Source of the DNA: Chloroflexia bacterium | GTDB taxonomy: Bacteria; Chloroflexota; Chloroflexia; Thermobaculales; Thermobaculaceae | DNA: 45,081 nt | Direction of reading: 5' to 3' | Assembly (NCBI GenBank): GCA_030446765.1 | Contig: JAUJMR010000016.1 | Span: 9,883 to 54,963 of the forward strand | Shown here: piece after piece, positions 8,095-16,498 of the stretch | How the letters are laid out: each line of letters begins with the position of its first letter | How positions within the stretch are numbered: position 1 is the stretch's first letter | The notes under the pieces: model-generated | The model's database searches: none | Told to the model about the DNA's origin: nothing | Seen by the model: only the letters and a program-made list of their open reading frames with translations | Program-made: the position numbers and the translations under genes

Positions 8095-8775
8095 TTGCGG
8101 GACCGACAGGCATCTCGAACACGAATCGCTGGCAAACGCCAGCGCTATCTGCTGCCCGCGGTGGCCGTCGGCGCGGCGGTGATCGCCCTGTTTGCGCTCG
8201 TCATGCTCCGCGGCAGCGGCGCGCCGGCGCTGGCCGGGACCGAGCTCAACGGCAGCCCCGCGCCCGACTTCACTTTGACCGACTACCGGGGGCAGACGGT
8301 CAGCTTGAGCGACTTCCGTGGCAAGGTGGTCGTGTTGACCTTCATTTATACCCAGTGCCCGGACGTGTGCCCCGTGATCGCGCGCAATCTCCAGACGGCG
8401 TACGAGCAGTTGCCTGCGGAGACCCGTGACGACGTGGCGCTCATCGCCATCACCCTCGACCCCGAGCGGGACACCCCCCAGGCCTTGGAGGAGTTCTCCG
8501 AGCGGCACGGCCTTTCCGAGAACCCCAGCTGGTACGCGCTGCGGGGCAATCCGGCAACGCTCGAGCAGGTGTGGCAGGCCTACGGCATCTATCCGGGCAG
8601 GACTACGAACCCGGCCACGCCCGCGCACGGCAGGGGGACGCCTGTGCCGGGTGGTGGCGAGGGGCATACGGATGCCATCTATGTGATTGACCCTGATGGG
8701 CGCCAGCGCGTGCTGATGCGCGCGTACCTCGAGCCGGCGTCGGTGGCGCACAACATCGAAGCCCTGGCCGACTGA
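8095..8775 (+). CDS. SCO1/SenC/PrrC-family copper chaperone or thiol-redox protein
   Basis: About 226 residues: basic N terminus, one membrane anchor (about 20-38), then a thioredoxin-like SCO domain. The copper-binding CPDVC motif is at about residues 88-92 (TQCPDVCPVIA) and the distal His is in GHTDAIYVID. SCO proteins deliver copper to the CuA site of cytochrome oxidase or reduce its cysteines. I chose TTG 8095 because AAGGAGAG stands 6-7 bases upstream; longer in-frame starts run into Arg/Cys-rich sequence without a ribosome site. It ends the unit that starts at promoter 6955-7000. Confidence 0.9.
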   Translation: MRDRQASRTRIAGKRQRYLLPAVAVGAAVIALFALVMLRGSGAPALAGTELNGSPAPDFTLTDYRGQTVSLSDFRGKVVVLTFIYTQCPDVCPVIARNLQTAYEQLPAETRDDVALIAITLDPERDTPQALEEFSERHGLSENPSWYALRGNPATLEQVWQAYGIYPGRTTNPATPAHGRGTPVPGGGEGHTDAIYVIDPDGRQRVLMRAYLEPASVAHNIEALAD

Positions 8776-8871
8776 CCTGCTCCGTCACGGCAAAGACAAT
8801 GGCCACCCAATGCCATCTGCGAGGCCGTGATCGCTACAGCCTCCGATCGTGCAATAAGCGACCCTCTTATC

Positions 8872-8917
8872 TTGACGCTGGTCGGCAACCCCCTTAATCT
8901 TACGTATCGTAAGATTT
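8872..8917 (+). promoter_or_regulatory. Promoter with perfect-palindrome operator copy 3
   Basis: A -35 element TTGACG (8872-8877), 17-base spacer, -10 TAATCT (8895-8900). The inverted repeat AATCTTACG-TAT-CGTAAGATT (8896-8916) has 9-base perfect arms and covers the -10. A further half-site TCTTAC is at 8923-8928. It lies upstream of the Met-rich and Cys-rich small genes. Confidence 0.82.
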
Positions 8918-9007
8918 CGAGGTCTTACGTCGCAACAACGCGGAGGATACGCATCCAGCCAGCAGTTCGCGGAAAAAACACCATTATCGGCGCATCCATC
9001 GGCCAGC

Positions 9008-9262
9008 GTGGTGCTCCTCGCGGCGAGCTCAGGGTCAGCGGTTGTTCACACCGACAGTGCACCCCCCGTTGCCACGACGGCGAGTGATCACAGGGGCGTG
9101 GCCGCAGCCGTCACGCCAATGGTCGGGACGGCGGATGCCGCCCCAAGAGCCGAGCAGATGGACGAGATGATGCGGCAGGGCATGGACATGATGGAGATGA
9201 TGGGCAACATGCCCGGGATGATGCCCGACGACGGTTCGGCGGAACCGTTCATGCAGCGGTAG
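9008..9262 (+). CDS. Small Met-rich secreted protein (possible, start uncertain)
   Basis: The frame begins with GTG GTG and a signal-like stretch (VVLLAASSGSAVVHTDSA), followed by a Thr/Ala linker and a methionine-rich C-terminal segment (MDEMMRQGMDMMEMMG, then NMPGMMPDD). Met clusters of this kind bind Cu(I) in extracytoplasmic copper proteins. No ribosome site precedes 9008. A good GGAGG lies at 8942-8946, followed in another frame by a basic stretch that would make a sensible signal-peptide start, so the 5' end may carry a frameshift or lost start codon. The perfect operator upstream argues that something here is expressed. No homologue recognised. Confidence 0.45.
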   Translation: MVLLAASSGSAVVHTDSAPPVATTASDHRGVAAAVTPMVGTADAAPRAEQMDEMMRQGMDMMEMMGNMPGMMPDDGSAEPFMQR

Positions 9263-9319
9263 GTGCGTGGCTTACAGCGTGTAGGCCTGTGGCAATTATC
9301 TCCAAAGGAGGCAAACACC

Positions 9320-9523
9320 ATGTGTATGAGTTGTGGCTGTGGCGCACCGAACGACGACCACGGCGACGAACGCAACATTACCCAGGACGACCTCGACCGG
9401 GCGGCAGCGGCGGCGAACATCAGCCGGGAGCAGGCCGCGGAGAACATCATGGGCTGCTGTCAGCCGCAACGCGCCGATGACGCCGGTCAGCAGCAGAACG
9501 CCAGCCAGCAGCGCTCGACCTAG
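9320..9523 (+). CDS. Small Cys-rich conserved protein (MCMSCGCG type)
   Basis: A 67-residue soluble protein beginning MCMSCGCGAPNDDHGDERNI, then a helical segment (ITQDDLDRAAAAANISREQA) and ENIMGCCQPQ near the end. The ribosome site AAAGGAGG is near-perfect. Five cysteines in the first and last thirds, with Asp/His between, suggest metal or redox binding like a minimal metallothionein. I recall similar short proteins in other bacteria but know of no assigned function. It lies downstream of the operator at 8896-8917. Confidence 0.75.
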   Translation: MCMSCGCGAPNDDHGDERNITQDDLDRAAAAANISREQAAENIMGCCQPQRADDAGQQQNASQQRST

Positions 9524-9555
9524 TTCGGTAGCGCTGCGGTAGTGAAAGGTCCAGT

Positions 9556-9597
9556 CCCTTCCGCTAGTGGGCGTGAGACGCCACCGGCGGGAAGGGG
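9556..9597 (+). terminator. GC-rich stem-loop
   Basis: CCCTTCCGC pairs with GCGGGAAGGG around an inner GTGGGCG/CGCCAC stem. It follows the Cys-rich gene by about 30 bases. No U-run follows, so termination strength is uncertain. Confidence 0.55.
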
Positions 9598-9643
9598 CTC
9601 TGAAACACAACGGCTGAGCAGAACAACCGTATCGGAGAGAGGC

Positions 9644-9865
9644 ATGAACGATACCACCCGCACCGTCCTCATTGCCCTCGGTATCGCACTTTTGGTCATT
9701 GTTCTGGTTCCGCTGCTTTTCATGGTGGGGATGATGGGGGCCATGACCGGCGGCATGGGGGGGATGATGAACGGTGGCGGCGCCTGGATCATGGGCGGCC
9801 TGGTACTGCTGATTCTGGTGGCGGGCATCGCGCTCATCGTCATCAGCACTGGGGGACGGCAGTGA
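9644..9865 (+). CDS. Small two-helix membrane protein with Met/Gly loop
   Basis: A 73-residue protein: helix about 8-30 (VLIALGIALLVIVLVPLLFM), a loop rich in Met and Gly (MMGAMTGGMGGMMNGGG), then a second helix about 48-68. GGAGAGAGGC precedes ATG 9644. The Met-rich loop between two helices fits a small copper-contacting membrane protein, in line with the neighbouring cupredoxin and DUF305 genes. No family recognised. Confidence 0.68.
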   Translation: MNDTTRTVLIALGIALLVIVLVPLLFMVGMMGAMTGGMGGMMNGGGAWIMGGLVLLILVAGIALIVISTGGRQ

Positions 9866-9971
9866 CGACACCACGCACTGTGCCCCGTGATTAGAAGCGA
9901 CTCGATGGGAGGCTCAACGGGCCGTTGCACATCGGCCGATCGACAGCACCGGTTCAGCACATTGGAAATGC

Positions 9972-9997
9972 ACACGCGTTAGTTACACGCGTTAGTT
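9972..9997 (+). repeat. 13-bp tandem duplication before the cupredoxin gene
   Basis: ACACGCGTTAGTT occurs twice in direct succession (9972-9984, 9985-9997), ending at the ribosome site AGGAGAAG of the cupredoxin gene. Confidence 0.88.
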
Positions 9998-10010
9998 AGG
10001 AGAAGAGCAC

Positions 10011-10520
10011 ATGTCCCAGACACCACAGTTCGACCGACGGACGTTTCTCGGTGCAGGGTTGGTGGTCAGTACGGCCGGGGCGGCCCTCGGCCTCCGCGCC
10101 GTCCTTGCCCACGAGGGTGAAGACCATGGGAGCACACCGACAGCAGCCACGCCGGGGGCCACCCCTAGTGCGACGCCGGGAGCCACACCCGCGGCCACGC
10201 CTTCGGCAGGAGCCACCCACTTGGTGGAGATGAACGATCAGCTCCGGTTCGATCCTGAGCAGCTGACAATCCGGGTGGGGGATACCGTGACCTGGCGCAC
10301 CGTCGGGGCCATTCCCCATACCTCGACCGCTGACCCCGACAAGGCCAACAACCCCGAGGAGCACGTCCAGCTCCCTGAGGGGGCGGAAACCTGGGACTCG
10401 GGGATCGTCAGCACGGACGAGGAGTACAGCCGTACCTTCGACGTGCCCGGCGAGTACACCTACTTCTGCATTCCCCATGAAGCGGCCGGCATGATCGGCT
10501 ACCTGACCGTCGAGGAATAA
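10011..10520 (+). CDS. Tat-exported plastocyanin/cupredoxin-like copper protein
   Basis: A 169-residue protein. It has a twin-arginine signal (DRRTFLGAG) with hydrophobic core to about residue 35, an Ala-Thr-Pro repeat linker (about 40-65) and a cupredoxin domain. Type 1 copper ligands are visible in order: His in AIPHTS, then Cys and His in FCIPHE, and Met in AGMIGYL. Such proteins shuttle electrons or bind copper outside the membrane. AGGAGAAG precedes ATG 10011. A stem-loop pair follows at 10536-10587, so it is probably a single-gene unit. Confidence 0.92.
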   Translation: MSQTPQFDRRTFLGAGLVVSTAGAALGLRAVLAHEGEDHGSTPTAATPGATPSATPGATPAATPSAGATHLVEMNDQLRFDPEQLTIRVGDTVTWRTVGAIPHTSTADPDKANNPEEHVQLPEGAETWDSGIVSTDEEYSRTFDVPGEYTYFCIPHEAAGMIGYLTVEE

Positions 10521-10535
10521 CACGAACGGCGGACA

Positions 10536-10587
10536 ATCGGTTGATGAACCGATGAAGGGGCGGACTTGCGAAGCCGGGATCCGCCCC
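10536..10587 (+). terminator. Two consecutive stem-loops after the cupredoxin gene
   Basis: ATCGGTT/AACCGAT (10536-10553) and GGGGCGGA/TCCGCCCC (10557-10587). The second is a strong GC stem. No clear U-run follows. Confidence 0.6.
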
Positions 10588-10674
10588 CGATGAGCCGTGC
10601 GGACCTGACCATCCCGGATCTCGTACAGGCAGCCGTCAACTCGGACCTATTTTGGTAAGGAGAGCAAACCTAGG

Positions 10675-11364
10675 ATGTTGAAACGTCAAATCATCGCCAT
10701 CTTCGCTGTCGGATTCCTCTTGCTCGGTGGATTCACCCTGGTTGCCGGTGGGTTCGGCGCACTCGCCCACGACGGGGAGAGCTGCGGGACCCCGACGATT
10801 GGTGACAGCCCATTCATGGGGATGAGCGACCCAGACGCGCCCTACGATCTGCGCTTCATCGACGAGATGGTGATGCACCACCAGGGCGCTATCATGTCCG
10901 CCGAGATGATGATCGCCGACTCCGAACACCCCGAGCTTCGCGATCTCGCCCAACGCATCCGGGAGGATCAGCAGCGGCAGATCGACCAGATGCTCGCCTG
11001 GCGCGCCGAGTGGTATCCGGACGCCGCCACGCCGGCTATGGCCCTGGAGCCGGGCAATGGATCCATGGGCGGGATGATGGACGGCGGGATGATGGGTGGC
11101 ATGATGGATGGCGAGATGGCCGATCGCATGTTCCTGCGCATGATGATTCCCCACCACGAGTTGGCCATCGATATGGCCGAGGATGCGCTGATCAACGCCG
11201 AGCACGAGGAGCTGAAGACACTCGCGCAAGAAATCATCGATGGCCAGTCGGCGGAGATCGAGGAGATGGAAGGGTACCTGCGCGAGTGGTACGACGAGGC
11301 ATCGACCCGCGATGCTGCCGACGACATGCTGGCGATGATGCAGCGCATGAGGGGCGGATGCTGA
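10675..11364 (+). CDS. DUF305 Met/His-rich exported protein
   Basis: A 229-residue protein: signal peptide (about 1-30), then two homologous helical halves. The first has FIDEMVMHHQGAIMSAEMM; the second has MFLRMMIPHHELAIDMAEDAL. Both contain the family's M-x-x-HH pattern. They are joined by a Met/Gly-rich linker (SMGGMMDGGMMGGMMDG). DUF305 proteins are ferritin-like, occur in metal-resistance clusters and bind metals; a copper role is likely here. AAGGAGAG lies upstream of ATG 10675. A CcdA-like gene starts 42 bases downstream. Confidence 0.9.
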   Translation: MLKRQIIAIFAVGFLLLGGFTLVAGGFGALAHDGESCGTPTIGDSPFMGMSDPDAPYDLRFIDEMVMHHQGAIMSAEMMIADSEHPELRDLAQRIREDQQRQIDQMLAWRAEWYPDAATPAMALEPGNGSMGGMMDGGMMGGMMDGEMADRMFLRMMIPHHELAIDMAEDALINAEHEELKTLAQEIIDGQSAEIEEMEGYLREWYDEASTRDAADDMLAMMQRMRGGC

Positions 11365-11406
11365 TCGTGAGCGGTTGTACCCATCGATTCCACGGGGACG
11401 ATCGTC

Positions 11407-12389
11407 ATGGATAGCAGCCTCTTCTTCGGGGGCTCGGCCATTGCCGCGGTCGTGGCCGGCGTGATCGCGCTCTTCGCGCCCTGCTGCATCTCGGTCATGC
11501 TCCCGGCCTACTTCGCTACGTCGTTCCAGAACCGCCGTACCCTCGTTGCCATGACCTTCCTGTTCGGGGCAGGGGTGGCGACGGTCATCCTCCCGATTGC
11601 CATGGGCGCAGCTGCGATTCGACAGTTGCTCACAGAAGAGCACACGGCGATCTACGTGATGGGCGGGCTCCTCATGCTCGGGCTCGCAGCGTACGTCCTG
11701 CTTGGCGGCCGACTCCATCTCCCGATGCCCGGACAGCGTGCCGGGGGGCGTGCCGGGCCGCTGAGCACGTACTCACTGGGGATCTTCTCCGGGGTGGCGA
11801 GCGCCTGCTGCGCCCCGGTGCTGGCCAGCGTGATCGCCCTCTCTGGCGTGGCGTCATCGTTTGGGGTGGCGCTCGGGCTCGGCACTGCGTACGTGTTCGG
11901 CATGGTCGCTCCCCTCTTCGCCATCTCGCTCCTGTGGGAGCGCTTCGACTGGCGGTCGAGCCGGCTCTTCCGGCCGCGCTCGTTCACCTGGGCCGCGGGC
12001 CCACTCCGGCGGACGATCACCGCCACCGACCTCGCCACCGGACTACTGTTGGCGCTGGTGGGAGCAGGGATGCTGTGGATCGGGGTGACCCAGGAGGCGA
12101 TGCCGTCATCGACCGGCTGGCAAGCGAGATTCGCCGGCCGCTTGCAGCACACCGGTCAGGAGATCACGGATGCGCTGGCCTGGCTGCCGGCTGGGCGGCC
12201 GGCGCCGTGGGGGCCGTCATTGCCCTCCGCGCGTGGCACGCGTCGCGACAAGTCGGGTGGCTCGGGCCACACGGTGACGATGGCGTGGCGGAGGTCGGGG
12301 TCGACGGGTGGCCGACGGCTCCAGGACATGAGATCGATACCGGAGATCAGATTAGGGACAGGAGCGACACGCTTGAGCACAGCGTCTAG
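11407..12389 (+). pseudogene. CcdA/DsbD-like membrane protein, one frameshift near the 3' end
   Basis: Residues 1 to about 260 read cleanly: membrane helices with Cys pairs LFAPCCISVMLPAY (near the start) and ASACCAPVL (middle), as in CcdA-like thiol carriers. Around 12185-12195 (ctgccggctggg) the frame breaks. The next frame continues with a sensible last helix (GWAAGAVGAVIALRAW) and ends at 12389, overlapping the next gene's TTG start. One missing G would restore a single protein. Electrons could be passed to the redoxin and glutaredoxin-like proteins that follow. Whether the lesion is biological or a sequence error cannot be decided from one read of the sequence. Confidence 0.72.
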
Positions 12390-13117
12390 GCAACACACGT
12401 CGGTACCGAGTAACGGGGCGACATCGCAGTCGCCGATCGCTGCCGGGAAGGTCAGACGCCGGAAGCATCAGGGCCGGGCGCGCACGCGTCGCTCCGGCAG
12501 CCGGTCGAGCGGTTGGATCAAGGCCGTCGTTACTATCGGGGTCGCGATCGCAGCCCTCGCGATCTTCTATGTCAGCAGCACGAGCGGCGGGGGTCGTGCT
12601 GGAGATGACCTCTACCCCTTTGTGGTCGGAGACCCGGGGCCGGGCGAAACCGCCCCCGATCGTGCTGCCATCCACCGATGGTGGCACATTCGACCTGGCC
12701 GACGCGCGCGGCCAGACGGTGCTCCTGTACTTCCAAGAGGGGTTGATGTGCCAGCCCTGCTGGGACCAACTCGTCACAATCGAGGACAATTGGGATCAAC
12801 TCGATGCGCTCGGGATCGACAAGATCGTGACCATCACGACCGATCCGCTCGACCTCCTCGAACAGAAGGTCGCTGACGAGGGACTCTCCTCCCCTATCCT
12901 GTCCGATCCCGACCTCGCCGTTTCACGAGCCTACGAAACTAACCTCTACGGGATGATGGGAACCTCGTACAACGGCCACAGTTTCATTCTCATCGATGCG
13001 GACGGTGCGATCCGGTGGCGCTCGGACTACGGTGGCGCACCCAAGTACACGATGTACCTGCCGATGGATCGCCTCGTGGCGGACATCCGCGAAGGACTCT
13101 CGACAGGGGAGATGTAA
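12373..13117 (+). pseudogene. Membrane-anchored redoxin (AhpC/TSA-like, CQPC), one frameshift in a C run
   Basis: The start is TTG 12373 with GGAGCG upstream. A basic N-terminal region and one helix (WIKAVVTIGVAIAALAIFYV) are in frame 1, and a redoxin domain follows in frame 2: TDGGTFDLADARGQTVLLYF, then LMCQPCWDQL with a CxxC active site. The break is at about 12650 (aaccgcccccgatc). Removing one C from the five-C run joins the parts as GETAPIVLPSTDGG. The product would be an extracytoplasmic thiol-disulfide protein served by the CcdA-like protein just upstream. A homopolymer indel is a classic sequencing error, so the gene may in truth be intact. Confidence 0.72.
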
Positions 13118-13121
13118 TATC

Positions 13122-13382
13122 ATGGAAGTGACCGTCCTCAGCCAGGACAACTGCAGTTACTGCGACCAGGCGCATGAGATTCTTGGCCGGCTCGCGGGCA
13201 AGTACCCGCTCTCCATCACGACCGTGGACCTGGGTCAGCCCGAGGGACAGGCCCTCGCCGAAAGCACCGGCATGTTCTTCACCCCGGGCATCTTCATCGA
13301 TGGCGAAGCCTTTTCCTTCGGACGCACGTCTGAAAAGCAGCTCCGGCGCGAGATCGAACGGCGCCTGGCGGCCGAGGAATAG
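13122..13382 (+). CDS. Glutaredoxin/thioredoxin-like small protein
   Basis: An 86-residue cytoplasmic thioredoxin-fold protein with CSYC near the N terminus (VLSQDNCSYCDQAHEIL), TPGIFIDGEAF around the cis-Pro and a basic C-terminal helix. Such proteins reduce disulfides or pass electrons to CcdA-like carriers; the two preceding genes encode such a carrier and an outer redoxin. ATG 13122 follows the redoxin stop by 4 bases and has GGGGAGA upstream. Confidence 0.87.
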   Translation: MEVTVLSQDNCSYCDQAHEILGRLAGKYPLSITTVDLGQPEGQALAESTGMFFTPGIFIDGEAFSFGRTSEKQLRREIERRLAAEE

Positions 13383-13504
13383 CGCCGCGGGCTTGAAATG
13401 CCAACCGGATGTTGGCGGTGATGCCGCGCATGGTGGGCACGTGCGACTCCATTGCCACTGATTGCGCGATCCCGGCCAGACCGAACTCACAGGTGGAACA
13501 TCAC

Positions 13505-14079
13505 ATGCAATCCATCGGGACTTAGTCCATATTCTGGGGATCACGGCGGCGCTGCTGAGCCTGCTCGTCGGCAGCACCGTCTCCGGCTTGGCGCACGAGG
13601 GCGAGGAGCACGGGGCGACGCCGACTGCAAGCCCAGACGCCGAGCAGGTGGAGGCGATGCCGGGCCACCCCGCCCATATCCATCTAGGCACGTGCGATTA
13701 GCTCGATCCGGCCCGGCTCCACACGCTGTCCAGCCTGCAGTTCCCGCCGGAGCCCAACGGGACACCGACTTCTCCCGAGGCGGCGGACACGCCGCCTCTC
13801 CCCGGGATGACGAGCGTCACCACGCTCGACGCCAGGCCGGCCGACTTGCTCGCCGGTGACCATCCCATCGACATCCATGCCAGAGCCGAGCAGCCCGACG
13901 TCGTTCTCGCCTGCGGTGGCAGCGGCGGGATGCCAAGCGAGAACGATCAGTACGTCGGTCTCCAGGCGCGGAACAGCAGCGCACACTCAGATATCGCTTG
14001 GCTGCATCGGAACCAGGATGGAACGACCACCGTCGCGCTCATGCTCGCCCACGGCCTCGCTGGCACCGAAGGGTCGTAG
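13505..14079 (+). pseudogene. Secreted 'PAHIHxGTC' protein, broken by a frameshift and an in-frame TAG
   Basis: ATG 13505 with AGGTGGA upstream opens a frame (MQSIG) that stops at once. Frame 1 carries the rest: a signal-peptide core (HILGITAALLSLLVG), cleavage region GLAHEGEEHG, a Thr/Pro linker and HPAHIHLGTCD. A TAG at 13699-13701 interrupts; the same frame then runs on sensibly to 14079 (PIDIHARAEQPDVVLACGG and a C-terminal TTVALMLAHGLAG). The HPxHIHxGTC segment is typical of small exported CHRD-like proteins. Two independent lesions suggest real decay. Function unknown. Confidence 0.6.
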
Positions 14080-14235
14080 CAGACTTGATACTTGGGTCGA
14101 TTATCCTCATGAGTTCGACAGGCTGCACGAGACGACGACCCGTATCTTCGTCGCTAAGAGTCTCGCCGTGGCGAGGCACCCGGCCACCAGGAGCACGTCG
14201 GCCCGTGAGGATTCAACACGCAGGGAGTGGAAAGC

Positions 14236-14862
14236 ATGGCACGCCGAGGCGAGACAGCTCGCGTCCAGCGGCTCTACGACAAGGCGGCCGAGTCGTACGA
14301 CCGCTTCATTGTGATCCCGGAGAAAATGCTCTTCGGCGAGGGACGCCGCTGGGTCGCCTCGCAAGCGGACGGCGACACGCTTGAGATTGCGGTCGGCACC
14401 GGCCGCAATCTGCCCTACTACCCCACGGCCGTGCGGCTGACCGGCATCGACCTGAGCCCGGCCATGCTCGACGTCGCCCGTGACCGGGCACGTGCGTTGG
14501 GGCGCGAGATGGACCTCCGCGTCGGTGACGCCCAAGCGCTCGACTTTCCAGACGCGCGGTTCGACACGGTTGTCTCCACCCTTGCGCTCTGCACCATCCC
14601 CGATGCCCGCCAAGCCGTGGCGGAGGCGAGGCGGGTGCTGCGACCCGGGGGACGGTTGGTCCTGCTGGAGCACGTCCGCAGTCCGAATCCTGTCGTGCGC
14701 GCGGGCCAGCGGATCCTCGACCCGCTCTTCGTGCGGTTCCAGGCCGACCACCTGCTGCGTGAGCCATGCGACGATGCCGAGGCGGAGGGGTTCGCGGTCG
14801 ATCGGCGCGAGCGATCGAAGTGGGGCATCGTCGAGCGACTGGTGGCCCGGAAGCCAGGATAA
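14236..14862 (+). CDS. Class I SAM-dependent methyltransferase (UbiE/PMT-like)
   Basis: A 208-residue protein with the Rossmann SAM-binding motif LEIAVGTGRNLPYY (about 54-67), acidic GIDLSPAML, motif GDAQALDF and a post-motif RRVLRPGGRLVLLEHV. The N-terminal YDKAAESYDR pattern is shared by UbiE- and phosphatidylethanolamine-methyltransferase-like enzymes. The substrate cannot be told. GGGAGTGG precedes ATG 14236; an in-frame GTG at 14227 is less likely. Confidence 0.85.
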   Translation: MARRGETARVQRLYDKAAESYDRFIVIPEKMLFGEGRRWVASQADGDTLEIAVGTGRNLPYYPTAVRLTGIDLSPAMLDVARDRARALGREMDLRVGDAQALDFPDARFDTVVSTLALCTIPDARQAVAEARRVLRPGGRLVLLEHVRSPNPVVRAGQRILDPLFVRFQADHLLREPCDDAEAEGFAVDRRERSKWGIVERLVARKPG

Positions 14863-14916
14863 TCGCCGGAACCCGAGTGTCTGCGGCGGCCGGTCTGGTG
14901 TAAGGAGGTACGGAGC

Positions 14917-14976
14917 ATGAATCTCGGCATCATCCACCTAGTCATCATCGCTGGCGGCGCCACCTTGCACGACTGA
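14917..14976 (+). other. 19-codon ORF with perfect Shine-Dalgarno
   Basis: TAAGGAGG (14901-14908) stands 8 bases before ATG 14917. The ORF encodes MNLGIIHLVIIAGGATLHD and stops. The first 13 residues look like the start of a membrane helix, so this is either a truncated small membrane protein or a short leader before the MBL-rhodanese gene. Confidence 0.4.
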
Positions 14977-15043
14977 AGTCCGACCGCTGCGGGGCGACCG
15001 ACTGCTCGAGCGAGAGCGTCGTGCCACGAGGGAGTGCTCGCGC

Positions 15044-16450
15044 ATGATTATCGACCGTATCTTCACCCCGGGCCTCGCCCAGGTCGCCTATCTGGTCGCC
15101 GACAGCACGGCCCGCCAGGTCGCCGTCATCGACCCGCGCCGCGATATCGACGCCTACACCACTTGGGCCGACCAGCACAACGTCGAGATCGTGGCCATTC
15201 TGGAGACCCACGTCCACGCCGACTTCGTCTCGGGGGCACGAGAGCTCGCCGCGTCCACCAGAGCCCCCATCTACGCCAGCCGCCTCGGCGCGCAGGCGTT
15301 TCCGTACGAGCCCCTCGACGACGGCGACGAGATCACCGTTGGCGCGGTGAACCTCCGCGCGCTTTGGACGCCCGGGCACACGCCCGAGCACATGAGCTTC
15401 CTGGCGATCGACCCCGCGAAGGGCGACGAGCCGGTTGCAGTCTTCACCGGAGACGCCCTCTTCGTCGGCGAGGTGGGGCGCCCGGACCTGCTAGGCGAAG
15501 AGGAGACCCAGCGCCTGGCCGAGCAGCTCTACGAGTCGGTCACCGACCGCTTCAGCACCCTCGACGACGCGGTGGTGGTCTATCCCGGCCATACCGCCGG
15601 GTCGGCCTGTGGCAAGAAGATCGGCGCCGCACCGCACACGACCATCGGCCAGGAGAAGTTGGTCAACTACGCCTTCCGGATCCGGGACGAGGCCGCGTTC
15701 GTCGAGACCGTGCTGGAAGGGATGCCCACGCCCCCAACGTATTACCCGGTGGTCAAGCGGGTCAATAAGGTCGGCCCAGCGCTCCTGTCGGCGCTGGCAC
15801 CCGGTGATGTCTTCACCGCAGACGGCGTAGCCGCGCGCCAGGAGGCAGGGGCGCTGGTGGTCGATGCACGCTCTCCGGAGGCCTTCGGCGCAGGGCACAT
15901 CCCCAAGGCCATCTTTTCCGGGCTGGGTTCGAACTTCACCGCCTGGATGGGCTGGCTGGCTCCCTACGACCGCGATCTCATCATGGTCCTTGACGAGCAG
16001 GAGGGTGCGGCACAGTTCGCGGAAGCGCGCACGGAGCTGCGGCGGATCGGGCTGGACCGCGTCGTCGGCTATCTTGATGGAGGGATGGTGGCGTGGCAGT
16101 CCGAGGATCGCGAGGTCGTGACACTGCCCCAGGTGTCTGTGCATGATCTGGTAGACCGGCTCGCCGCGCCACAGGACGGGCTGACCGTGCTCGACGTTCG
16201 CAGCGACGATGAGTGGACGGACGGCCACATCGCCGGGGCGGCCCACCGATACGCCGGCGAGATCCTCCAGGGCGCTGAACCGCCAGTCGATGGGGCGTCG
16301 CAGGTCGCCGTGGTCTGTGGCAGCGGCTACCGCTCCAGTGTCATCTCAAGCCTGCTCCAGGCACGCGGCCACCAGAGCCTGATCAACGTGGCAGGCGGCA
16401 TGGGCGCCTGGCATGAGGCGAAGCTGCCAACAAGGCAGGACGATAAATAA
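15044..16450 (+). CDS. MBL-fold hydrolase fused to two rhodanese domains (persulfide dioxygenase type)
   Basis: A 468-residue protein. The N-terminal metallo-beta-lactamase domain has THVHADF (about 55-61), further His ligands (TPGHTPEHM) and an acidic ligand in FTGDALF. Two rhodanese domains follow (about 255-355 and 365-465). The first lacks an active Cys; the second has the catalytic loop VVCGSGYRS. Proteins of this design oxidise glutathione or protein persulfides and move sulfane sulfur. A second sulfurtransferase gene is at 34064. GGGAG precedes ATG 15044. It is an intact gene between lesioned neighbours. Confidence 0.92.
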   Translation: MIIDRIFTPGLAQVAYLVADSTARQVAVIDPRRDIDAYTTWADQHNVEIVAILETHVHADFVSGARELAASTRAPIYASRLGAQAFPYEPLDDGDEITVGAVNLRALWTPGHTPEHMSFLAIDPAKGDEPVAVFTGDALFVGEVGRPDLLGEEETQRLAEQLYESVTDRFSTLDDAVVVYPGHTAGSACGKKIGAAPHTTIGQEKLVNYAFRIRDEAAFVETVLEGMPTPPTYYPVVKRVNKVGPALLSALAPGDVFTADGVAARQEAGALVVDARSPEAFGAGHIPKAIFSGLGSNFTAWMGWLAPYDRDLIMVLDEQEGAAQFAEARTELRRIGLDRVVGYLDGGMVAWQSEDREVVTLPQVSVHDLVDRLAAPQDGLTVLDVRSDDEWTDGHIAGAAHRYAGEILQGAEPPVDGASQVAVVCGSGYRSSVISSLLQARGHQSLINVAGGMGAWHEAKLPTRQDDK

Positions 16451-16498
16451 CGATCGCAACACGTGTCACATGCGTCAGGCAGAATGGAGGGCAGGTTT

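Noticed and set aside
8827-9087. An 86-codon open frame across the operator at 8896
   Set aside because: It runs through the promoter and palindrome, has no ribosome site and non-protein-like composition. It is unlikely to be a gene.
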